Assembly (NCBI RefSeq): GCF_004359195.1
Contig: NZ_CP037954.1
Span: 1,302,001 to 1,366,000 of the forward strand
Source: Chryseobacterium salivictor
GTDB taxonomy: Bacteria > Bacteroidota > Bacteroidia > Flavobacteriales > Weeksellaceae
DNA: 64,000 nucleotides
Reading direction: 5' to 3'
Shown: positions 27,680-36,995 of the stretch, in pieces
Layout: the number at the start of each line of letters is the position of its first letter
Position numbering within the stretch: position 1 is the first letter of the stretch
Program-made: the position numbers and the translations under genes
The notes under the pieces: generated by a model
What the model saw: the letters and a program-made list of their open reading frames with translations, nothing else
What the model was told of the DNA's origin: nothing
The model's database searches: none

Positions 27680-29131
27680 ATGAAATTTCTTTATCTATTT
27701 GTATTGATTTGCTGTGTATTTTCTTGTTCTGAACGAGAAGATGTGCAAACTAAAGAACCGGAAATTAATCAGCCTCCGTCTCAAGTAAATTTTAACATAG
27801 ATAGTGTTTCACATAATTTCGCATACATCTCGTGGGAACCAGCCGTAGATCCTGAAAATGACGAGGTGAAATACAGTATTGAGTTAAATGGACAGAAATT
27901 AATGGAAAATTCTAAAGAAAGAACTTACAGATTTCAGAATTTAGAAGAATTAAAAAGCTATAATGGAAAGATTATAGCAACGGATATTTATAAGCATTCT
28001 AGTTCCACGACATTTGCTTTTCAAACTAAAAAATATTATTTAACTTTTCTTAGAAATTATAAATTTCCGGGTCCTGATTTAACTTCTGGAGCTGCAACAA
28101 ACATTTTAAAATTATCGGATGGAAACTATCTCATGGGAGGCTATGTATATTTCGATCGGGGATATTCGGTTTTTTTAATGAAAACTGATTACGATGGAAA
28201 TGTAATTTGGAAGAAAAATTATGATATAGACGGTGAAAGTTCACCATCAACTTTCAAAATGAAAGAAAGTAAAGGTGAAATAATTATTGCTGCAAGTTAT
28301 ACTGTTGCAAAACTTGATTTGAACGGAATGTTGAAATGGAAAAACCGAATCAATACTTATGATAATGGTTATGGAAATTCTACGATCAATTCTTTCGCTA
28401 TAGATTCTCAAGACAATATTTATGTAGTCGGAACATTAGCTGATGATAGTGATGATATAAATGAAAAAGGGCTTATTTCAAAGTTATCAAAAGATGGCAA
28501 TAAAATATGGGAAAAAGAATACATTTCGCATATGCTTGAAACTGGCGGAAAATCTAGACATCTCAGATTTATGGATGTCGACATTCAAGATGATCAACTT
28601 GTGATTTTTGGCGATGTTAGTATTAACAACTCCTTTTCTACACAGCAAGTTTATTATTTATTTAAAACTAATTTAGACGGTAATGCAATTTCTGAGAAAA
28701 TATTTGCCAACACAGGAGTGTCGTATCAATTAGTTAAAAGAAAAAATGGGAATTATCTCTTAAGTAGCAGCCAAAATATAATGGAAATTGATAAATCTGG
28801 TAAAGAGTTGTGGGCAAAGACATTTTATAATCATTTTACGCCTTACGATATGTTTTTCTCTGTGAAGGAAACTCCTTCTGGCAATCTTTTATTTATTGGT
28901 AAAGAAGACAAAGGACTTTATAATGGCACCTATTTTCTTACAGATTCTAAAGGAAATATAATTTGGAAAAAATATTTTAAAGACCCGCCTAATTATACCA
29001 TGGGATTAGACGTTGTTTTGGAAAATGATGGAGGTTTTAGACTTGCATTTCTTTTTGCACGCTATCACAGTTATAAAAAATGGTACGAAGAAGTAATGAT
29101 TATAAAAACAAATCCTGAAGGTAATTATTAA
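27680..29131 (+). CDS. Lipoprotein with fibronectin type III and propeller-like repeats
   Basis: A 483-residue predicted lipoprotein: signal peptide with lipobox VFSC (Cys16), a fibronectin type III-like domain (about 35-115: SVSHNFAYISWEPAVDPEND and YRFQNLEELKSYNGKIIATD), then repeated units of the kind 'LSDGNYLMGGY ... KTDYDGNVIWKK' (about 130-480). The recurring D-G-N-x-I-W-x-K strand is typical of PQQ-like or SBBP beta-propellers. It is probably attached to the outer envelope; no ligand or partner is evident. The gene is more AT-rich than the ribosomal genes beside it, which may reflect relaxed selection or recent acquisition. Confidence 0.75.
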   Translation: MKFLYLFVLICCVFSCSEREDVQTKEPEINQPPSQVNFNIDSVSHNFAYISWEPAVDPENDEVKYSIELNGQKLMENSKERTYRFQNLEELKSYNGKIIATDIYKHSSSTTFAFQTKKYYLTFLRNYKFPGPDLTSGAATNILKLSDGNYLMGGYVYFDRGYSVFLMKTDYDGNVIWKKNYDIDGESSPSTFKMKESKGEIIIAASYTVAKLDLNGMLKWKNRINTYDNGYGNSTINSFAIDSQDNIYVVGTLADDSDDINEKGLISKLSKDGNKIWEKEYISHMLETGGKSRHLRFMDVDIQDDQLVIFGDVSINNSFSTQQVYYLFKTNLDGNAISEKIFANTGVSYQLVKRKNGNYLLSSSQNIMEIDKSGKELWAKTFYNHFTPYDMFFSVKETPSGNLLFIGKEDKGLYNGTYFLTDSKGNIIWKKYFKDPPNYTMGLDVVLENDGGFRLAFLFARYHSYKKWYEEVMIIKTNPEGNY

Positions 29132-29153
29132 ACGTACTTTTTTAGAGATAAAT

Positions 29154-29486
29154 TTATTTCCTCAAAGATTTCGTTTTCCTAAAACTGGCAAATACGTAAT
29201 ACGCCACAAACACCATTGAAAATTTGATAATTGATGGAACGGCTAATTCTAAATTAAACAGAATTAAACCTATAATTAGTAAAACTACCATCGATATAAA
29301 AGAATAGCCTAGTTTCTTCGGAAGAGTGAACTTTTCATCATCTAAAAAATAGGCAGTTCCCCAAGCCAAACCAAAAGCAAACCCATAATACAAATCCAAT
29401 TCCCAACCCTGACTTCCCAATAAAAAGTAATTCAGTAAAAAACTGAGGCCGGTTCCGGCGAATAAATAGATAATTGCTTTTTGCAT
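29154..29486 (-). CDS. Small four-helix membrane protein, unknown function
   Basis: A 110-residue protein with about four hydrophobic segments and a basic tail (FRKTKSLRK), consistent with an inner-membrane protein with its C-terminus inside. I do not recognise a family. It converges on the propeller lipoprotein gene with a gap of only 22 nt and no evident terminator between them. Confidence 0.6.
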   Translation of the reverse strand: MQKAIIYLFAGTGLSFLLNYFLLGSQGWELDLYYGFAFGLAWGTAYFLDDEKFTLPKKLGYSFISMVVLLIIGLILFNLELAVPSIIKFSMVFVAYYVFASFRKTKSLRK

Positions 29487-29672
29487 TTGAAATTAATTTC
29501 TGCAAAACTAACCATTTTTAAAGTTTTAACAATTCTAAAAAAGTGTTTACTCATTCTAATGATATGTTTTAGAGAATATAAGCAGTAATCCACAAAATAC
29601 TTATTGGGACCTGAAATTAAACGGCTGGAATTCTTGCACCTGGACTAAAAAAAAGAATAATTCTCCTTGCTG

Positions 29673-29707
29673 ACCTTTTCAAAATAGTTGAAAAGGTTTT
29701 CTTTTCC
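29673..29707 (+). terminator. Orphan terminator upstream of icmF
   Basis: A 10-bp stem (ACCTTTTCAA with TTGAAAAGGT, loop AATAG) followed by a T-rich tract. It precedes the icmF promoter box and no intact gene ends here. A short open frame without a start codon (29563-29673) ends exactly at its foot. Confidence 0.65.
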
Positions 29708-29726
29708 TCAAAATTCCAAAAAGTCT

Positions 29727-29734
29727 TATCTTTG
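29727..29734 (+). promoter_or_regulatory. -7 promoter box of icmF
   Basis: TATCTTTG is a perfect -7 box, 22 nt before the ATG at 29756. Its last three bases form an in-frame TTG that could be mistaken for a start codon. Confidence 0.75.
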
Positions 29735-29755
29735 AAACCAATCGAAAATTCAATT

Positions 29756-32700
29756 ATGGAATCCCAAAAATATACACCGAAAAATAAAGTAAGAGTTGTA
29801 ACAGCCGCTTCTTTGTTTGATGGACACGACGCTGCGATTAATATTATGAGAAGAATGATTCAGGCTACAGGTGCCGAAGTTATTCATCTCGGTCACGATA
29901 AGTCTGCTGAAGAAGTGGTGGATTGTGCGATTCAGGAAGATGCAAATGCAATTGCATTAACTTCTTATCAAGGTGGTCACAACGAATATTTTAAATACAT
30001 CTACGATCTTTTACGTCAGAAAGGCGCGCCTCAAATCAAAATTTTTGGCGGCGGCGGCGGCGTAATTCTTCCCGAAGAAATCAAAGAATTAATGGACTAC
30101 GGAATCGACCGCATTTATTCACCAGATGACGGACGAGAAATGGGATTACAAGGCATGATCAATGATCTGGTACAGAAATCTGACTTCGCAACTGGCGAAT
30201 ATATTCAAGTTTCAGATTTAAATAAAATTAAATTTGAGGATTCAAAATCCATTGCTGAAGTTATTTCAGCCGTAGAAAATTTCTCTGATGAAAAACCGGA
30301 TCTCGTAAAAGCCATCGACGAAAAAGCCAAAGATTCAAAAATTCCAATCATCGGGATTACAGGAACGGGCGGAGCAGGGAAATCTTCTTTAACGGATGAA
30401 TTGGTTCGGAGATTTTTACGTTCCAATCCTGATCAGAAAATCGCGATTATTTCTGTAGATCCTTCAAAAAAGAAAACAGGCGGAGCGCTTTTGGGTGACA
30501 GAATCCGCATGAATTCCATTAATGATCCCCGCGTTTATATGCGTTCGATGGCGACCCGGGAAAATAATGTTTCGGTTTCTCCGTACATTCATTCCGCTTT
30601 AAATATTTTAAAATTGGCAAAACCGGATGTTATCATTCTGGAAACTTCCGGGATTGGACAGTCAGGTTCTGAAATTACCGATATCGCCGATGTTTCAATG
30701 TACGTAATGACGCCGGAATATGGTGCTTCGACGCAATTGGAGAAAATCGATATGCTGGATTATGCTGATTTAATTGCCTTAAATAAATCCGACAAACGCG
30801 GCGCTTTAGACGCGCTTCAGGCCGTTCGGAAAACCTATCAGCGTAATCACACCGCTTTTGATAAAACGTTGGAAGAAATGCCGGTTTTCTCTACAAAAGC
30901 CAGTCAGTTCAACGATTACGGAACCACGGAATTGTACAATGCTTTAATTAATAAAGTCAATGAAACTTTAGAAAAATCGGAAGGTGAAAATACGCGTAAA
31001 TTTAATGAGTTTATAGAACAGAACGTTTCCGATGACACTACGGTAATTCCGCCGAAACGCGTGCGTTATCTTTCAGAAATTGTAGAGTCGAACCGCGAGT
31101 ACGATAAAGAAGTTGAGCGCCAGGCTTTAATTGCAAAAAGAATGTATCTGTTGGAAGGTGCAAAGGTTTTAATCACCGATGACCAGCATACTCATGATAA
31201 ATTAGAGAAAGTATTTCTGAAAACTAAAAAAGAACTTTCCGAAGAAAATACCGCTTTTCTAAAAGGTTGGAAACATTTCAAAGAAGAAATGTCCGGAGAT
31301 TCATTTTCTTATTTCGTTCGTGGAAAAGAAATTAAGGTGGAAACCAAATATGAATCTTTATCTCATTTAAAAATTTCGAAAATATCTTTACCGAAGTTCC
31401 AGGATTGGGGAGATTTATTAAGATGGAAAGGTCAGGAAAACGTTCCGGGACAATTTCCCTATACCGCAGGATTATTTCCTTTTAAAAGAACGGGCGAAGA
31501 TCCAACCAGAATGTTTGCTGGCGAAGGCGGACCCGAAAGAACCAACCGCAGATTCCATTATGTTTCCGCAGATATGGATGCAAAACGTTTGTCAACAGCA
31601 TTTGACTCGGTAACATTATATGGTCAGGATCCCGCTTTTCCGCCCGATATTTACGGAAAAATCGGAAATGCCGGAGTTTCAATTGCAACTTTAGATGATG
31701 CTAAAAAACTCTATTCCGGTTTTGATCTGGTCAATGCCATGACATCGGTTTCCATGACGATTAATGGACCTGCGCCAATGTTACTCGCGTTTTTTATGAA
31801 TGCCGCTATCGATCAGAATGTAGAGAAATACCTTTCCGAAAATAATCTTTGGGAAGCAGTTGAAGAAAAATTAAAACAAAAGTTCGATGATAAAGGTTTG
31901 AAAAGACCTGCTTATGAAGGCGAACTTCCACACGGAAATAACGGTTTAGGTTTAAAATTATTAGGACTTACCGGTGACGAAGTAATTGATGCTGAAACTT
32001 ATAATAAAATTAAGGCAGAAACCATTGCAACGGTTCGTGGAACGGTTCAGGCAGATATTTTGAAAGAAGATCAGGCGCAGAATACCTGTATTTTCTCTAC
32101 AGAATTTGCATTGAGATTAATGGGAGATGTACAGCAGTATTTCATTGATCAGAAAGTGAGAAACTTTTATTCGGTTTCTATTTCCGGTTATCACATTGCA
32201 GAAGCGGGCGCAAATCCGATCACGCAGTTGGCCTTTACTTTGGCCAACGGTTTCACGTACGTGGAATATTATTTGAGCCGCGGAATGAACATCAATGATT
32301 TTGCACCGAATTTATCGTTCTTTTTCTCGAACGGAGTTGATCCCGAATATGCCGTTATCGGCCGCGTCGCCCGTAAAATTTGGTCAAAAGCAATGAAGTT
32401 TAAATACCACGCCAACGAAAGAAGCCAGATGCTGAAATACCATATTCAGACTTCGGGAAGATCGCTCCACGCGCAGGAAATTGATTTTAATGATATCAGA
32501 ACGACTTTGCAGGCTTTGTATGCGATTTATGACAACTGTAACTCTTTGCATACCAATGCTTATGATGAAGCAATCACAACGCCGACGGAAAATTCTGTTC
32601 GACGTGCAATGGCGATTCAGTTGATCATTAATAAAGAATTAGGTTTAGCGAAAAATGAAAATCCGCTTCAGGGTTCGTTTATTATTGAAGAATTAACGGA

Positions 32701-33136
32701 TTTGGTGGAAGAAGCAGTTTATACCGAATTCGACCGAATTACGGAAAGAGGAGGCGTTCTCGGTGCGATGGAAACGATGTATCAAAGGTCGAAAATTCAG
32801 GAGGAAAGCATGCATTACGAAATGCTGAAACATACGGGAGAATATCCGATCGTCGGTGTGAATACTTTCCTTGGAAAAGACGGCTCGCCAACGGTCCGTC
32901 CGGGAGAAGTAATCCGTTCCACCGAAGAAGAAAAACAATTACAGATTCAGAATTTGCAGAATTTCCAGAAGTCGCATGCTGAGAAAAGTGAGCAAATTTT
33001 GAAAGATTTACAGACTGCCGCCATCAACCAGGAAAATTTATTTGAAAAAATGATGGAAGCGGTGAAATACTGTTCGCTTGGGCAAATCACCAACGCTTTG
33101 TTCGAAGTGGGCGGAATGTACAGAAGGAATATGTAG
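29756..33136 (+). CDS. icmF: Fused isobutyryl-CoA mutase / GTPase (methylmalonyl-CoA mutase family)
   Basis: A B12-dependent acyl-CoA mutase with its G-protein chaperone in one chain; IcmF enzymes interconvert isobutyryl-CoA and n-butyryl-CoA. The 1126-residue protein from the ATG at 29756 has, in order, a B12-binding domain (about 10-140, with DGHDAA carrying the ligand His and IKIFGGGGG), a MeaB-like GTPase (P-loop GTGGAGKSS near 205, ETSGIGQS, base motif NKSD), a linker, and the mutase TIM barrel (about 560-1126, beginning around [20 protein letters not shown]). This domain order is specific to IcmF. An in-frame TTG at 29732 lies inside the promoter and is rejected as start. Substrate preference between isobutyryl- and pivalyl-CoA is not decided here. 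Confidence 0.92.
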   Translation: MESQKYTPKNKVRVVTAASLFDGHDAAINIMRRMIQATGAEVIHLGHDKSAEEVVDCAIQEDANAIALTSYQGGHNEYFKYIYDLLRQKGAPQIKIFGGGGGVILPEEIKELMDYGIDRIYSPDDGREMGLQGMINDLVQKSDFATGEYIQVSDLNKIKFEDSKSIAEVISAVENFSDEKPDLVKAIDEKAKDSKIPIIGITGTGGAGKSSLTDELVRRFLRSNPDQKIAIISVDPSKKKTGGALLGDRIRMNSINDPRVYMRSMATRENNVSVSPYIHSALNILKLAKPDVIILETSGIGQSGSEITDIADVSMYVMTPEYGASTQLEKIDMLDYADLIALNKSDKRGALDALQAVRKTYQRNHTAFDKTLEEMPVFSTKASQFNDYGTTELYNALINKVNETLEKSEGENTRKFNEFIEQNVSDDTTVIPPKRVRYLSEIVESNREYDKEVERQALIAKRMYLLEGAKVLITDDQHTHDKLEKVFLKTKKELSEENTAFLKGWKHFKEEMSGDSFSYFVRGKEIKVETKYESLSHLKISKISLPKFQDWGDLLRWKGQENVPGQFPYTAGLFPFKRTGEDPTRMFAGEGGPERTNRRFHYVSADMDAKRLSTAFDSVTLYGQDPAFPPDIYGKIGNAGVSIATLDDAKKLYSGFDLVNAMTSVSMTINGPAPMLLAFFMNAAIDQNVEKYLSENNLWEAVEEKLKQKFDDKGLKRPAYEGELPHGNNGLGLKLLGLTGDEVIDAETYNKIKAETIATVRGTVQADILKEDQAQNTCIFSTEFALRLMGDVQQYFIDQKVRNFYSVSISGYHIAEAGANPITQLAFTLANGFTYVEYYLSRGMNINDFAPNLSFFFSNGVDPEYAVIGRVARKIWSKAMKFKYHANERSQMLKYHIQTSGRSLHAQEIDFNDIRTTLQALYAIYDNCNSLHTNAYDEAITTPTENSVRRAMAIQLIINKELGLAKNENPLQGSFIIEELTDLVEEAVYTEFDRITERGGVLGAMETMYQRSKIQEESMHYEMLKHTGEYPIVGVNTFLGKDGSPTVRPGEVIRSTEEEKQLQIQNLQNFQKSHAEKSEQILKDLQTAAINQENLFEKMMEAVKYCSLGQITNALFEVGGMYRRNM

Positions 33137-33168
33137 GCTGCTTTCGAAAACCTAAATATGATTTTATC

Positions 33169-33208
33169 AACCGTGTCAACGTTTAAATCCTTGACACGGT
33201 TTTTTTAT
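33169..33208 (+). terminator. Terminator of icmF
   Basis: An 11-bp stem (AACCGTGTCAA with TTGACACGGTT) and a T-run, 32 nt after the icmF stop. Confidence 0.88.
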
Positions 33209-33256
33209 ATAACAGGAATTTACTTGCCATTATTGAATCAGTATTAAAAATTGGAA

Positions 33257-33388
33257 CTAAGCGAATTTTGGATCATCAGAAAAAATACAGTTGGTCAAAA
33301 TCTGATTTTTGTGCAGTCGTCCTAAAAAGACATTGGAACCCAGTAAATCATCTCCGATTACGTATTCTCTTAGGTGTTCAAACTGCAC
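33257..33388 (-). pseudogene. Possible remnant of a protein-coding gene
   Basis: A minus-strand frame of 43 codons from a GTG at 33388 to a TAG at 33257. The product starts VQFEHLREYVIGDDLLGSNV, continues FLGRLHKNQILTN and ends DDPKFA. Its composition and codon use (GGA GAT GAT TTA CTG GGT) look coding rather than random, but a stop codon lies a few codons upstream and there is no promoter box. It could be a truncated gene or chance. I do not recognise a family. Confidence 0.3.
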
Positions 33389-33412
33389 CCAACCCCATAG
33401 CAACCCCTAGTG

Positions 33413-33443
33413 TATGCTGACCTTATGCTGACTGTATGCTGAC
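33413..33443. repeat. Three-copy 11-bp tandem repeat
   Basis: TATGCTGAC occurs three times at exactly 11-bp spacing (33413, 33424, 33435), with the two spacer bases varying. The period is close to one helical turn. Confidence 0.85.
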
Positions 33444-33651
33444 CCCTTTCATTGTTTTCATTGTCCGAACATCGGTCATGGGAAATAATTTGAAGAACTG
33501 ATTTTTTTTACTGCCCTTTTCAGATCTGCAATAATCAAAGCAGTCCATATTCTTCAAAATTAATTATTTATATCTTTCTCCCCAAATTTTATGGTTTAAT
33601 CTCCATTTTTTCTTTCAGGTTAATTTCAATATTTTTATAAAAACTTCAAAA

Positions 33652-34797
33652 GTGATTCAAAAATTCAAACTGCTTTATTTTCTCTTTCTATTGGTTGCAA
33701 TTTTTTCCTGTAAATCGGAAGAAGATAAGCAGGTTGAGCGAACCGCAGCACGAAATGCGGTCATCGACAGTACACTCACGGTTTTTAAGCAACAGCTTTT
33801 GAAGGTTCAAATCGATTCTGTATTTGCGAAAACCCAGTTTAATGGCAACATTTCTGTTCTTCAGGATGGGAAAATTTTATATCAAAAAGAAAACGGTTTT
33901 GAAGATTTTAAAGACAAAACAAAACTCAACAGCAGTTCGGTTTTCGCAATTGGTTCAATAAGCAAACAGTTTACGGCAGTTTTAATTTTATTGCAGGAAG
34001 AAGAAGGAAAGCTTTCCACAGAGGACAAAGTTTCTAAATATTTAACGGAATTTCAGCCGCGACAATTTGAAAATATTAAGGTTAAAGAGTTACTGAATCA
34101 CACTTCAGGAATCAGCGATTTCGGAAATGGTTTACTGTCAAAACCGGGGCAGGAATTTAATTATTCCAATAAAGGGTTTTATTATTTGGGAAAGATCATT
34201 GAAAAGGTTTCGGGTAAATCGTATGATAAAAACGCCATGGATCTTTTCAGAAAAGCGGAGATGAAAAGTTCTTTCACTGCAAATCTTTTTAAAGGAGCGC
34301 ATTTTGCGTCCGCTTACATCGGTAATGCAAATAATTATTCTAAAGTTGAAAATATGCCGACGCGACTTTCAGCAAAAGAAATTTCTGTGCCTGCCGGTGG
34401 CATTTTGTCAACGGTTAATGATTTGCATCTTTGGAATAATGCTTTGTTTAAGGGGGATATTTTAAAACCATCCTCTTTAAAAAAGTTAAGGGAAAAATCT
34501 GCGGACAGGAATCACCAGATTCTAGGGAAAATGAATTATGGTTTTGGTTTGATGATGAATGTCGGAAAACCTGAATCGTATTTTCATACCGGCTATGTAA
34601 AAGGGTCGCCTTCTTTGAATATGTATTATCCGGAAACAAATACTTCGGTGGTGATTTTGTCTAATATCGCTGATGAAAGCAAAGGGAAAAATGCCGTTTT
34701 TTATCCTCACAAAGAAGTGAAGAAAGCAACTGATTGGGTGGAAAATGCAGTTGTTGAATTTCGAAAAGAGATGTTGAAAACTTCCCTTTCCGAATAA
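33652..34797 (+). CDS. Serine hydrolase of the beta-lactamase/PBP4-like family, lipoprotein
   Basis: A 381-residue predicted lipoprotein (signal peptide with lipobox IFSC, Cys20; start codon GTG). The class C beta-lactamase/D-Ala-D-Ala peptidase fold is shown by the catalytic SISK motif (Ser102, Lys105), the YSN motif around residue 170 and the HTG triad (FHTGYVKGS, near 310). Members cleave peptides or esters in the periplasm; most flavobacterial ones are not beta-lactamases in the clinical sense. The SxxK-YxN-HTG set is complete, so it should be active, but the substrate is unknown. Confidence 0.85.
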   Translation: MIQKFKLLYFLFLLVAIFSCKSEEDKQVERTAARNAVIDSTLTVFKQQLLKVQIDSVFAKTQFNGNISVLQDGKILYQKENGFEDFKDKTKLNSSSVFAIGSISKQFTAVLILLQEEEGKLSTEDKVSKYLTEFQPRQFENIKVKELLNHTSGISDFGNGLLSKPGQEFNYSNKGFYYLGKIIEKVSGKSYDKNAMDLFRKAEMKSSFTANLFKGAHFASAYIGNANNYSKVENMPTRLSAKEISVPAGGILSTVNDLHLWNNALFKGDILKPSSLKKLREKSADRNHQILGKMNYGFGLMMNVGKPESYFHTGYVKGSPSLNMYYPETNTSVVILSNIADESKGKNAVFYPHKEVKKATDWVENAVVEFRKEMLKTSLSE

Positions 34798-34865
34798 ATG
34801 CGGAGAGGTTTAAAAGTTGAAATGTCTTCTTGTCCTACATCAATGGTTTGCAAATGAACATGTTG

Positions 34866-34873
34866 TAAATTTG
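34866..34873 (+). promoter_or_regulatory. -7 promoter box of the pirin gene
   Basis: TAAATTTG matches TAnnTTTG, 21 nt before the ATG at 34895. Confidence 0.6.
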
Positions 34874-34894
34874 CGGTGTTAAAATCATTAAAAT

Positions 34895-35626
34895 ATGAAA
34901 ACAATTTATCATAAAGCAGATTCAAGGGGTCATGCAAATCACGGCTGGTTAAACAGTTATCACACTTTTAGCTTTGCAAATTATCAAAATCCCGAACGCG
35001 TCCATTTCGGAGTTTTGCGCGTGCTGAACGATGATTCAGTTTCGAAAGGAATGGGGTTTGGGACACATCCTCACCGGGATATGGAAATTATTTCAATTCC
35101 GTTATCAGGCGATTTAGAACATAAAGATTCGATGGGAACCACTGCGGTTATCCGGAAAGGCGAAATCCAGGTGATGAGTGCAGGAACCGGAGTTCAACAT
35201 AGCGAATACAATAAAAACAAAGATGAAGAAGTTAAGTTCTTGCAGATTTGGGTTTTCCCCCGGGAAGCAGGTGTTGAACCAAGATATGATCAAAAGAGTA
35301 TCGTAGAAAGTGCAAAAATTAATGACTTTCAGCAAATATTATCACCCAATAAGGAGGATGATGGCGTTTGGATCCATCAGGACGCCTGGTTTAATTTGGC
35401 AAATTTTGAAAAAGGCCACGCAAAAGATTATACGCTCAACAAAAATGGAAATGGAGTCTATGCTTTTGTTTTGAAAGGCAGTGCAAAAATTGGTGACCAG
35501 ATTTTAAATGAAAGAGATGGTTTAGGAATTTGGGATACTAAAAGTTTTAATGTGGAAGCTTTAGAAGACACTGAAATTCTTTTAATGGAAGTGCCAATGG
35601 AACTCCCAGATTATCTTAAAAAGTAA
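34895..35626 (+). CDS. Pirin family protein (YhhW-like bicupin)
   Basis: A 243-residue cytoplasmic bicupin. The N-terminal cupin carries the metal-binding cluster HPHRDMEIISIPLSG with a further His in LEHKDSMG and the Glu-containing GVQHSEYN, all expected iron ligands of pirins. Some relatives (YhhW of E. coli) have quercetin 2,3-dioxygenase activity in vitro; the physiological role is unclear. Full length, single gene with promoter and terminator. Confidence 0.9.
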   Translation: MKTIYHKADSRGHANHGWLNSYHTFSFANYQNPERVHFGVLRVLNDDSVSKGMGFGTHPHRDMEIISIPLSGDLEHKDSMGTTAVIRKGEIQVMSAGTGVQHSEYNKNKDEEVKFLQIWVFPREAGVEPRYDQKSIVESAKINDFQQILSPNKEDDGVWIHQDAWFNLANFEKGHAKDYTLNKNGNGVYAFVLKGSAKIGDQILNERDGLGIWDTKSFNVEALEDTEILLMEVPMELPDYLKK

Positions 35627-35629
35627 AAG

Positions 35630-35658
35630 AATCGGCTTAGAAATAAGTCGGTTTTTTT
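35630..35658 (+). terminator. Terminator of the pirin gene
   Basis: A 10-bp stem with two G-T pairs (AATCGGCTTA with TAAGTCGGTT, loop GAAA) followed by a run of T, just after the stop codon. Confidence 0.75.
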
Positions 35659-35716
35659 GTATCAATTTTTCACTCGATGCATTAAGATAAATCAAAATCG
35701 AAGTTTTTTTTTAAGG

Positions 35717-35749
35717 CGAAAAAATCCGGCTCATTTCTGAGCCGGATTG
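35717..35749 (-). terminator. Orphan minus-strand terminator
   Basis: A perfect 11-bp stem (AATCCGGCTCA with TGAGCCGGATT). Only on the minus strand is it followed by T residues, so it should end a leftward transcript, yet no intact minus-strand gene lies to its right. A 28-codon open frame without a start (35753-35839) ends 4 nt before it. Confidence 0.7.
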
Positions 35750-35876
35750 ATGTTAAACAATCCATTCCCAAAATGGTTTTTTGAATGTTGGTGGGATTGA
35801 GTGAAGTTGACGGCGGATTAACTTTTGGATCAGATATATTTATTCCTTAATGATTTTCACAGTTCCTTTAATTGAA

Positions 35877-35884
35877 TACCTTTG
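35877..35884 (+). promoter_or_regulatory. -7 promoter box of the fatty acid desaturase gene
   Basis: TACCTTTG is a perfect -7 box, 16 nt before the ATG at 35901. Confidence 0.7.
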
Positions 35885-35900
35885 CAACTTAATATAAAAT

Positions 35901-36962
35901 ATGACGAAAGAGCACGAAGAAATTATTATTCAAGACTTAAAAGACTGGAAACGACTCATCAAACCTTATGCTTCACCTGAAACAAAACTAGCCTGGAAAC
36001 AGATTTTCAACACGATTTTACCATTCATCGGCATATTCGTCCTGGCGGCAATTGTCTATGATTATTCATTGATAGCGACTTTATTGATCTCAATTATCGG
36101 CGGACTTTTCTTGACCCGCGTATTTATAATTCAGCACGATTGCGGACATCAAGCTTTCTTTCCGGATCGAAAGAAAAATGACAGAACCGGTTTTTTAACC
36201 AGCTTTCTCACCTGTATACCTTATAAATACTGGGCTAGATCCCATAACCACCACCACGCACATCAGGGACAGCTTGACACGCGGACTATCGGAGATGTAA
36301 ATCTTCTAACGGTGCGCGAGTACGAATTGCTTTCCAAATTTGAAAAATTCAAGTACCGCATTTATCGATCTGTTCCGGTGATGTTTATTATTGGGCCTGC
36401 TTATTATATTTTCATCCATAACAGGATTCCTTTTATCACCTTAAAAGGATGGGACAAAGAAAGGAAAATGTTGCTTCTTACCAATGTTTATTTGGTGCTT
36501 TTCTTCGTGGTGTTGGGCCTCGTATTGTGCCTGCCGCATTTTGATCTGTTATATGGTTTCAAAAAACTGGCATTTATTTATGTGCCAATTTTACTCACTT
36601 TTGTTTTTACAGCCATTTGGTTTTTCTACGTGCAGCACCAGCACGACCCCAATTACAAAGCTTGGAAAAAAGATTGGGAATACCTACTGGCTGCGATAAA
36701 AGGAAGTTCTTATTATAAGTTGCCCGCCATCTTAAATTTCTTCACTGGAAATATAGGCTACCATCATCTCCATCATTTGGCTCCAAAGATTCCGTTTTAT
36801 AAGTTGCACAAATGCAGCCATGAAAACCCGGTTTTCCAGAAGCACGTTTCTGAAATTACCTTTTGGAGTAGCCTAAAGTATGCATTTTACACCCTTTGGG
36901 ATGAAGAGAACAACCGCATGATAAAATTCTCGCAACTGAAGGAAATTCGGGTTAAACCTTAA
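35901..36962 (+). CDS. Membrane fatty acid desaturase
   Basis: A 353-residue integral membrane di-iron desaturase. All three histidine boxes are present: HDCGH (about residue 83), HNHHHAH (about 119) and GYHHLHHL (about 290), together with hydrophobic segments near 35-75 and 195-245. The sequence resembles the acyl-lipid omega-6/delta-12 type, introducing double bonds into membrane lipid acyl chains, presumably for fluidity control. Electron donor and position of the double bond are not evident. It is followed 33 nt later by ruvC, which has its own promoter box. Confidence 0.88.
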   Translation: MTKEHEEIIIQDLKDWKRLIKPYASPETKLAWKQIFNTILPFIGIFVLAAIVYDYSLIATLLISIIGGLFLTRVFIIQHDCGHQAFFPDRKKNDRTGFLTSFLTCIPYKYWARSHNHHHAHQGQLDTRTIGDVNLLTVREYELLSKFEKFKYRIYRSVPVMFIIGPAYYIFIHNRIPFITLKGWDKERKMLLLTNVYLVLFFVVLGLVLCLPHFDLLYGFKKLAFIYVPILLTFVFTAIWFFYVQHQHDPNYKAWKKDWEYLLAAIKGSSYYKLPAILNFFTGNIGYHHLHHLAPKIPFYKLHKCSHENPVFQKHVSEITFWSSLKYAFYTLWDEENNRMIKFSQLKEIRVKP

Positions 36963-36982
36963 TATTCTATATTTACTTATCT

Positions 36983-36990
36983 TACCTTTG
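36983..36990 (+). promoter_or_regulatory. -7 promoter box of ruvC
   Basis: TACCTTTG is a perfect box; its last G is the first base of an in-frame GTG at 36990, so the ruvC start must lie downstream, at the ATG at 36996. This leaves a leader only a few bases long, if any. Confidence 0.65.
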
Positions 36991-36995
36991 TGGTG

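Larger units (their letters stand above)
33137..33651. other. Intergenic stretch between icmF and the serine hydrolase gene
   Basis: 515 bp holding the icmF terminator, a possible gene remnant on the minus strand (33257-33388) and a three-copy 11-bp tandem repeat (33413-33443). I see no intact gene and no recognisable RNA. Confidence 0.6.

Noticed and set aside
29487-29755. Cobalamin riboswitch upstream of the B12-dependent icmF
   Set aside because: I looked for the conserved B12-box (GCCACTG-type core) and related stems and found none; only an orphan terminator and a -7 box are present.
33230-33420. Plus-strand open frame of about 70 codons after icmF
   Set aside because: It has no start codon, unusual codon use for the region, and no recognisable protein features; the minus-strand reading is the better candidate.
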